Positions 31,899 to 36,557 of a stretch of 36,557 nt of DNA are shown here, piece after piece. Positions within the stretch are counted from its first letter, which is position 1; every line of letters starts with the position of its first letter. The notes below the pieces were generated by a model. That model was not told where the DNA came from. It saw only the letters and a list, made by a program, of their open reading frames with translations, and searched no databases. The stretch lies in NCBI RefSeq assembly GCF_001571005.1, contig NZ_BCST01000013.1, positions 1-36,557 on the forward strand, in the 5' to 3' direction. The DNA is from Herbiconiux solani NBRC 106740. Its GTDB lineage: Bacteria; Actinomycetota; Actinomycetes; Actinomycetales; Microbacteriaceae. A program made the position numbers and the translations under genes.

Positions 31899-34210
31899 GG
31901 GGTTGCTCCTGTCGGCTGGGTGGGGGCGGGGGTGGTCATGGGGGCCGGCGTGGTGGTCACGATCGTGGCGATCGGGGCCGTCGACGGGAAGGGGTCGGTG
32001 AGAACGGGCGTGCCGGCCGCGGGCGGGTACGAGGGCGGGAGGTCGACGGTGCCCCAGTCGGAGGGCTCCGGGCCGAGCTCGACGAGCAGCTCACCACCGC
32101 GGTGGAACTCGTCGCCGGTCAGGTGGGTGCGCGCGAGCGGAGCACCGTTCAGCCGCACCGAGCGCACGTACTGCACCGGGCCGCCCGGGGTGGGCTCCAC
32201 GAAGCCCACGGTGCGGATGGCGAACTCGCCGCCGGCGACCGCGATCGTCGACTCGGCGAACGAGGGTGCGTTGATCAGCAGCATGTTCTGGCCGGCGACC
32301 GGGAACAGCCCGAGCGAGGCCCAGACGAGCCACGAGCTGAGTCCGCCGGAGTCGTCGTTGCCGGGCAGGCCGCCCCGCCCGGTTCCGAACTGCTGGTGCA
32401 CGGCGTGGTGCACGACCTCGGCCGTGCGGTCGGGGCGACCGGCGTAGTGGTACGCCCACGGTGCATCCATGTCGGGTTCGTTGTTGAGGCCTTCGAACCG
32501 GCCGAGCACGTAGCCCGCCAGCAGCTCTTCGGCATCCGGAGCCACCCCGAGCTGCGTGACGGGCGGCGCTCCGTAGCCGAAGAACGCGTCGAGCTGCTCG
32601 AGGAAGTGCTCGGGCCCGCCACTCAGCGCGATCCGGCCGGCCATGTCGTGCTGCAGGCGGAAGGAGTAGTTGTAGCGCGAGCCCTCGTAGTACGTCGAGT
32701 CCTTGAGCAGTCCCGTCGAACGGTCGTAGGCGTTGACCCAACGCTCGGCGAGCGCCTCGAACTGGGCGGCCAGGGCATGGTCGCCGACGTGCCGGGCGAC
32801 GCGGGCCGTGCACCAGTAGCCGTACGCGAGGTCGAGGGTGTGCGTGATCGGATGCGCCTCGCCGCGGAGCAGGTACTCCTCGCCGTAGGTGCGGCGCAGG
32901 TCGTCGGACATGTGCACGAGGGCCCAGTCCCAGTCGATCCCGGGCACGCCGAGCTGGCAGAGGTCGGCGAGGAAGGTGTGCGCGAGCGCCGACCCCTGGC
33001 GCGAGAAGCGGTCGCCGCCGCGGGCGAGCCGGTAGCCGATCGGGAAGTTGCCCTCCTCCTCGCAGATCGTGAGCAGGGCGTTGGCGAGCTCGACGGCCCG
33101 CTCGGGGAAGAGGGTCGTCAGCAGCGGCAGCTGGGTGCGGTAGATGTCCCACATCGTCGAGATGTCGAAGACGAACGGGCCGTCGCTCGGCCAGAACGGG
33201 CTCTCGGAGTCGGCGAAGCTCGGCTTGATCAGCGAGTGGTAGAGCGCGGTGGAGAACACCGTGCGGCGGGCCGTCGAGGGTGTGTCGACGGCGATCGTCT
33301 TGAGGTGTTTGCGCCAGGTCTTCTGGGTGCGCTCGCGCCGGGCCTCGAACCGGCCCGGGCCCGGGCCGCAGTCGGCGCGGAGGTTCTGCTCGGCCTGCTC
33401 GACGCCGCGGAACGAGAAACCGATCCGCAGCTCGATCGTCTGCCCCGGTTCGCTGGGGCCCGCCCACATCAGGCCGAAGGGCCGCAGGGTCGTGGGCCGG
33501 ATGTGGTCGAAGTCGAGCCGGGTGCCGCCCGGCATCAGCCGCCGGTCGTACCAGAGCATCTGCCGCCACTGCGGGGCGTCGCACTCGATGTGCACGGCGA
33601 TCGGCGCACCCTCGGCGACCACGACTCCGCTGGCGACACCCGGCTCGATCGTCTCGAGGTGGGCGCGGAGCGGGATCGTGGCCCCGTACGGGATCGCGAG
33701 GCCGCCGAGCGAGAAGTCGATCACGATGCGCGCGTTGGCGTGCCGGGGGAAGGTGTACCGATGCACGGCGCTCTTCGGCCCCACCGTGATCTCGGCGGTA
33801 ATGCCGGAGTCGAGGGTGGCGGAGTAGAGGCCGGGGGCAGCCTCCTCGTCGGTGATCTGCCAGGTGCGGCCGAGCACGTCGAGTGGCTCGATCATCGGCG
33901 TGACGCGAAAGTAGTTGTAGTACTTGCGGATCGCCCCGGTGCCCGACTGCTGGAAGTGCGTGAAACCCGAGGCGAGCTGGTCGTCGTGGATGGTCGTCGG
34001 CACGCCCTCGAGGCTCAGATCGAAGCGGCCGTAGCCGGTCGGGTAGGCGCCGGAGTAGGCGCAGGCCGAGACCATGCCGAGGGGGTAGGTGGCGCCGGGG
34101 TGGGTGTTGCCGACCTGCGGCTTGGGCCACCACCAGGTCGCGGCGAGGCCGGACTGCGGGGGCAGGTCGGTGATGCCGGTGCCGATGAAGGGGTCGACGC
34201 GGTCGAGCAT
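31895..34210 (-). CDS. GH92 family alpha-mannosidase, no signal peptide
   Basis: A glycosidase of 771 residues with GH92 signatures: GNTHPGATYPLGMVSACAYSG (about 35-55), TMWDIYRTQLPLLTTLFPER (about 345-365), NNEPDMDAPWAYHYAGRP, and GLPGNDDSGGLSSWLVWASLGLFPV with catalytic Asp residues. GH92 enzymes are Ca2+-dependent exo-alpha-mannosidases. The N-terminus MLDRVDPFIGTGITD has no hydrophobic signal, unlike many secreted members, so the enzyme probably works in the cytoplasm or by an unusual route. A Pro/Thr-rich tail of about 40 residues ends the protein. GGAAGGGG lies 6 nt before ATG 34210. It is coupled to the GT4 gene downstream. Confidence 0.9.
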   Translation of the reverse strand: MLDRVDPFIGTGITDLPPQSGLAATWWWPKPQVGNTHPGATYPLGMVSACAYSGAYPTGYGRFDLSLEGVPTTIHDDQLASGFTHFQQSGTGAIRKYYNYFRVTPMIEPLDVLGRTWQITDEEAAPGLYSATLDSGITAEITVGPKSAVHRYTFPRHANARIVIDFSLGGLAIPYGATIPLRAHLETIEPGVASGVVVAEGAPIAVHIECDAPQWRQMLWYDRRLMPGGTRLDFDHIRPTTLRPFGLMWAGPSEPGQTIELRIGFSFRGVEQAEQNLRADCGPGPGRFEARRERTQKTWRKHLKTIAVDTPSTARRTVFSTALYHSLIKPSFADSESPFWPSDGPFVFDISTMWDIYRTQLPLLTTLFPERAVELANALLTICEEEGNFPIGYRLARGGDRFSRQGSALAHTFLADLCQLGVPGIDWDWALVHMSDDLRRTYGEEYLLRGEAHPITHTLDLAYGYWCTARVARHVGDHALAAQFEALAERWVNAYDRSTGLLKDSTYYEGSRYNYSFRLQHDMAGRIALSGGPEHFLEQLDAFFGYGAPPVTQLGVAPDAEELLAGYVLGRFEGLNNEPDMDAPWAYHYAGRPDRTAEVVHHAVHQQFGTGRGGLPGNDDSGGLSSWLVWASLGLFPVAGQNMLLINAPSFAESTIAVAGGEFAIRTVGFVEPTPGGPVQYVRSVRLNGAPLARTHLTGDEFHRGGELLVELGPEPSDWGTVDLPPSYPPAAGTPVLTDPFPSTAPIATIVTTTPAPMTTPAPTQPTGATP

Positions 34211-34499
34211 TCGGGGCCCCTTCCGGCGGGTGGGTCGCGGATCGCGGATTGCGGATTGCGGTGGTGGATCGTGGATCGTGGCCGAAGTGCGGGCCGTCGT
34301 CGGAATCTAGGTTTCGAAGGGGGACGAGGGGTGAACCGGCGGTGACGGGATGGAGAACGGCGGTGGGCGTTCGGGGAACGACGGGCGAAGCGGCGGCGGT
34401 GGGAGGGCTCGACGGAACACCGCGGCCATCGGCGGCGGGCGGGGGCGCGCGGGAACCGGGCGGGTTATCGAGGCGGTGCGGTAGACGGAGCGGCGGGAA

Positions 34500-35075
34500 T
34501 TACGGGGGCGGCGCGGTGAGCAGGGCGGCGCGCTCGGTGAGGTAGGGCTCGAGCGGGGTGGTGCCGACCGCGCCGGGCTGGAGGTTCCAGCGCACCATGA
34601 CCGTGTCGCCGGCGAGACTCAGCACGCCGGTTCCTGCCCGGATCGCCGGAACCGCGAGGTCGACCTCGCCGGTGTCGAAGTTGACCGTGTCGCCCTCGGC
34701 GAACTTGCCGGCGAAGGCCGCGCGGCGGTAGTCACGGCGCTCCTCGGCGCGGGCGGACTGGTTCGTGACGCGACCCGGCTCGATGGCGCGGGTGACGCGG
34801 CCGATCGTGTGGAGGCCGCCGGCCGCATCCAGGAGCAGCACGCCGAGCCGCCAGACCCGCCCGCGCGCCACCATGACGGGTGAGCGGCGCACGCCGAGGA
34901 TCGCGCGGCGCTCCTCGAAGCTCGCGAGCGCCTCGGTGCGGGCGCCGCTCGCCTCGAGCGCCGCGACCGTGCCGGACAGGATGGCGGCGAGCGCCGCCGC
35001 GACCTCGGCGTCGGTCGCGCCGGGGCCGGGGCCTGTGCCGCCGCCTTCGCTCCCGCTGCCCGCCGCACTCGCCAT
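34500..35075 (-). CDS. Hypothetical protein (conserved, beta-rich)
   Basis: A protein of 191 residues that I do not recognise. A Gly-rich N-terminus (about 1-25) leads to helices with AAALAAILSGTVAALEA and a core with ERRAILGVRRSPVMVARGRVWRLGVLLL, HTIGRVTRAIEPG, and DYRRAAFAGKFAEGDTVNFD. Strong strand-forming segments suggest a mixed fold. No signal or TM segment was seen. It follows the small membrane gene by 12 bp, so it is likely part of the three-gene unit starting beyond the window. Function unknown. Confidence 0.7.
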   Translation of the reverse strand: MASAAGSGSEGGGTGPGPGATDAEVAAALAAILSGTVAALEASGARTEALASFEERRAILGVRRSPVMVARGRVWRLGVLLLDAAGGLHTIGRVTRAIEPGRVTNQSARAEERRDYRRAAFAGKFAEGDTVNFDTGEVDLAVPAIRAGTGVLSLAGDTVMVRWNLQPGAVGTTPLEPYLTERAALLTAPPP

Positions 35076-35087
35076 GAGACGACGCTA

Positions 35088-35540
35088 CTAGGACTCCCGG
35101 TCGACCGAACCCTGCCCGCGGGCCGCCCACCACGTGAGCAGCGTCAACCCACCCGCGGTCTGCGCGACGGCGAGCGCGGCGAGGGCGAGGGTCTGGATGT
35201 CGGTCGTGAACATCCACACCAGCACCGCCACGACCCCGCCGCCCACGACCACACCCGTGACGAGGGCGGCCGGTGCCGCCGGCATCCCGACCCGCCAGAG
35301 CAGGGCGAGGAGACCGGCCGCGAGCCCGCCGGCCAGGGCGCCCACGAGCATCCCGAGCGTGGTGCCCACCAGCATCCCGATCAGGAGCAGGCCGGTCGAC
35401 GACGACGGATCGCCGCGCACGAGCCCCGGCCCGAGCACGGCGACCGGGTAGAGCAGGCCCGTGCCGGCCCCGGCGATCACCCCGCCGGGCAGTGCGGCCA
35501 GGGTGCGGCCCGGTCGCGGCTCAGACGCCACCGCCGCCAC
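35088..35540 (-). CDS. Small integral membrane protein, 4 predicted TM segments
   Basis: A protein of 150 residues with four hydrophobic segments: LPGGVIAGAGTGLLYPVAVL, GLLLIGMLVGTTLGMLVGAL, AALVTGVVVGGGVVAVLVWM and LALAALAVAQTAGGLTLLTW. Loops are short, and a GMPAAPA segment and a C-terminal charged tail (ARGQGSVDRES) are visible. No family was recognised. GTG 35540 or GTG 35531 may be the start; either overlaps the end of the secreted protein gene. Both neighbours are on the same strand and close, so an operon is likely. Confidence 0.7.
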   Translation of the reverse strand: MAAVASEPRPGRTLAALPGGVIAGAGTGLLYPVAVLGPGLVRGDPSSSTGLLLIGMLVGTTLGMLVGALAGGLAAGLLALLWRVGMPAAPAALVTGVVVGGGVVAVLVWMFTTDIQTLALAALAVAQTAGGLTLLTWWAARGQGSVDRES

Positions 35541-36557
35541 TGCTCCCGTCGGCGTGGTCGGCTACGCGCTGCCAGTAGAGCAGCCAGTTCGCCCCGGCGA
35601 TGCGGGAGTTCGCGATGTTCGCGGCCGGTCCGCGGTCGACCATGATCAGCGCGTGCACGTACAGGTGCAGGTAGCCGCTCGGGTCGTTGTACCAGGAGAA
35701 GGTGATCAGCGATCCGGCGCCGTCGAAGTGCCCGGCCTGGGCGAGGAACTGCAGGGCTCCCCCGTTGGCGGTCTGCACCTTCACCGGGGCCGGCACGGTG
35801 ATCAGCGAGAACGGGCTGGCGTTCAGCGCGAGGATGTCGCCGTCGGCCGGGTACGAGCGCGGGCCGCCGTTGATCGGGAAGTAGCAGTTGAAGCATCCGT
35901 GCAGCAGTCGGTCGACCGCCCGCTCGGAGGCCTTGGGATGCACCGCGTGGTAGAGCGGCAGCGCGGCCGAGAAGTCGTAGCTGTAGAGCCATCGCGGGTC
36001 CAGCAGCACTGGGAACGCCGTCTCATCGGTGAGGTCGACGTGCTGGGTGAGGGTATCGCCGCTCCAGGAGTAGTGGGTCGGCACCGTGGCGCCTTGCGCG
36101 TCCACCGCCCAAGGCGCCTCGAGGGTGCCGATGTAGCGGTGGTCGCGGTCGGTCACGAGCGTCTGGCCGTCGGGCAGGTCGACCCGGCCGCTGCCCTCGG
36201 GCAGGTCGAAGCGGTACGCGAACTCCTCGCCGGCCGTGGCGTCTGCGAGGGTCGTGAGCAGGCGCACGCCGTTCATCACGGGCTGCACCAGGGTGTGCGC
36301 GGCCGGTGTCTTGGTCGCCCAGCTGTGGATGCCGTCGGTCACCTCCGCCTGCCCGCGCGCGTCGACGATCGTGATGGCGACGGGCTGCCCGGCGCCCTCG
36401 GTGTCGGCGGGCGCGAGGCGGATGGGCTGGCTGGCGTCGGCGGGGATGCGGGCGGTGAAGGGGGCGGGCCCTCCGTCGCCGGTCGCTGGGTCTGCGGCGT
36501 CGGTCGCCGCCTCGGCTGCGCCGGTCGCCGGCCCGGCTGCGCCGGTCGCCGGCCCGG
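35521..36557 (-). CDS. Large hypothetical protein, N-terminus beyond the window
   Basis: A protein whose frame is open from the right window edge to 35521, at least 344 residues. It has strand-rich, surface-protein-like sequence, e.g. GSGRVDLPDGQTLVTDRDHR, THYSWSGDTLTQHVDLTDET and FPVLLDPRWLYSYDF. Near the C-terminus (CFNCYFPINGG) there is a CxxC. The visible N-terminal part is Ala/Pro/Gly/Thr repeats built from a 21-bp tandem repeat (GPATGAA twice). Composition and neighbours suggest an exported or cell-wall protein, but the signal peptide is outside the window. No catalytic motif was recognised. Confidence 0.7.
   Translation of the reverse strand, partial: GPATGAAGPATGAAEAATDAADPATGDGGPAPFTARIPADASQPIRLAPADTEGAGQPVAITIVDARGQAEVTDGIHSWATKTPAAHTLVQPVMNGVRLLTTLADATAGEEFAYRFDLPEGSGRVDLPDGQTLVTDRDHRYIGTLEAPWAVDAQGATVPTHYSWSGDTLTQHVDLTDETAFPVLLDPRWLYSYDFSAALPLYHAVHPKASERAVDRLLHGCFNCYFPINGGPRSYPADGDILALNASPFSLITVPAPVKVQTANGGALQFLAQAGHFDGAGSLITFSWYNDPSGYLHLYVHALIMVDRGPAANIANSRIAGANWLLYWQRVADHADGSSGGGGV
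36514..36555. repeat. 21-bp tandem repeat, two perfect copies at the window edge
   Basis: Two identical 21-bp units (36514-36534 and 36535-36555) start GGCTGCGCCGGTCGCCGG. A third, diverged unit lies at about 36491-36513. They encode GPATGAA-type repeats in the protein above and may continue beyond the window. Confidence 0.75.

Noticed and set aside
34211-34499. Gap before the GH92 gene with GGATTGC/GGATCGTG short repeats
   Set aside because: No open frame with coding character, no clear promoter and no convincing hairpin; only short direct repeats near 34236-34280.

Overview
The window is very GC-rich, tightly packed DNA with strong G/C bias at third codon positions. It carries a mycofactocin cofactor locus, a mycothiol-type DinB protein and an Acidothermus E1-like cellulase. 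Together these point to an actinomycete, most likely a member of the Microbacteriaceae; the family assignment is inference from gene content. No rRNA, tRNA, CRISPR array or transposase was seen.

Left flank (1-9000): a truncated Ada-AlkA DNA repair protein; a protealysin-like M4 metallopeptidase overlapping its emfourin-type inhibitor; a lone ABC ATPase; a DUF2236 heme-oxygenase-like protein; a divergent geranylgeranyl-reductase-type flavoprotein with a repeat-built insertion; and a secreted GH5 endoglucanase with a CBM2. A small family of inverted repeats (four copies) sits only in the two convergent gene junctions here.

Core (9066-21419): a complete mycofactocin locus. Reading leftward from 19070 the order is mftA (a 36-residue precursor ending IDGMCGVY), mftB, mftC, three tandem mycofactocin-type SDR dehydrogenases, a MoxR ATPase and a VWA protein, then a second unit mftD-mftE-mftF. 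Reading rightward are mftR and mftG, overlapping, followed by a SAM methyltransferase. MftA is the peptide substrate, MftB its chaperone and MftC the radical SAM enzyme. MftE releases the C-terminal dipeptide, MftD oxidises it, MftF adds glucose units, and MftG is thought to reoxidise the reduced cofactor. Two near-identical palindromic sites, one between mftA and mftR and one before mftD, look like MftR operators and would tie the three units into one regulon. The MoxR/VWA pair inside the locus is the most unusual part of the layout, and the VWA gene has an unclear start.

Right flank (22300-36557): an LssY_C-type membrane protein; a small membrane protein behind a palindromic operator; a three-gene unit of a charged helical protein, a CD-NTase-like protein lacking two of its three catalytic aspartates, and a diacylglycerol-kinase-like lipid kinase; a TetR regulator with two palindromes and a 14-TM DHA2 drug exporter; a TMEM175-type channel whose 3' end overlaps the exporter antisense; a DinB-like protein; a translationally coupled GH92 mannosidase and GT4 glycosyltransferase; and three poorly known genes, the last cut by the window edge.
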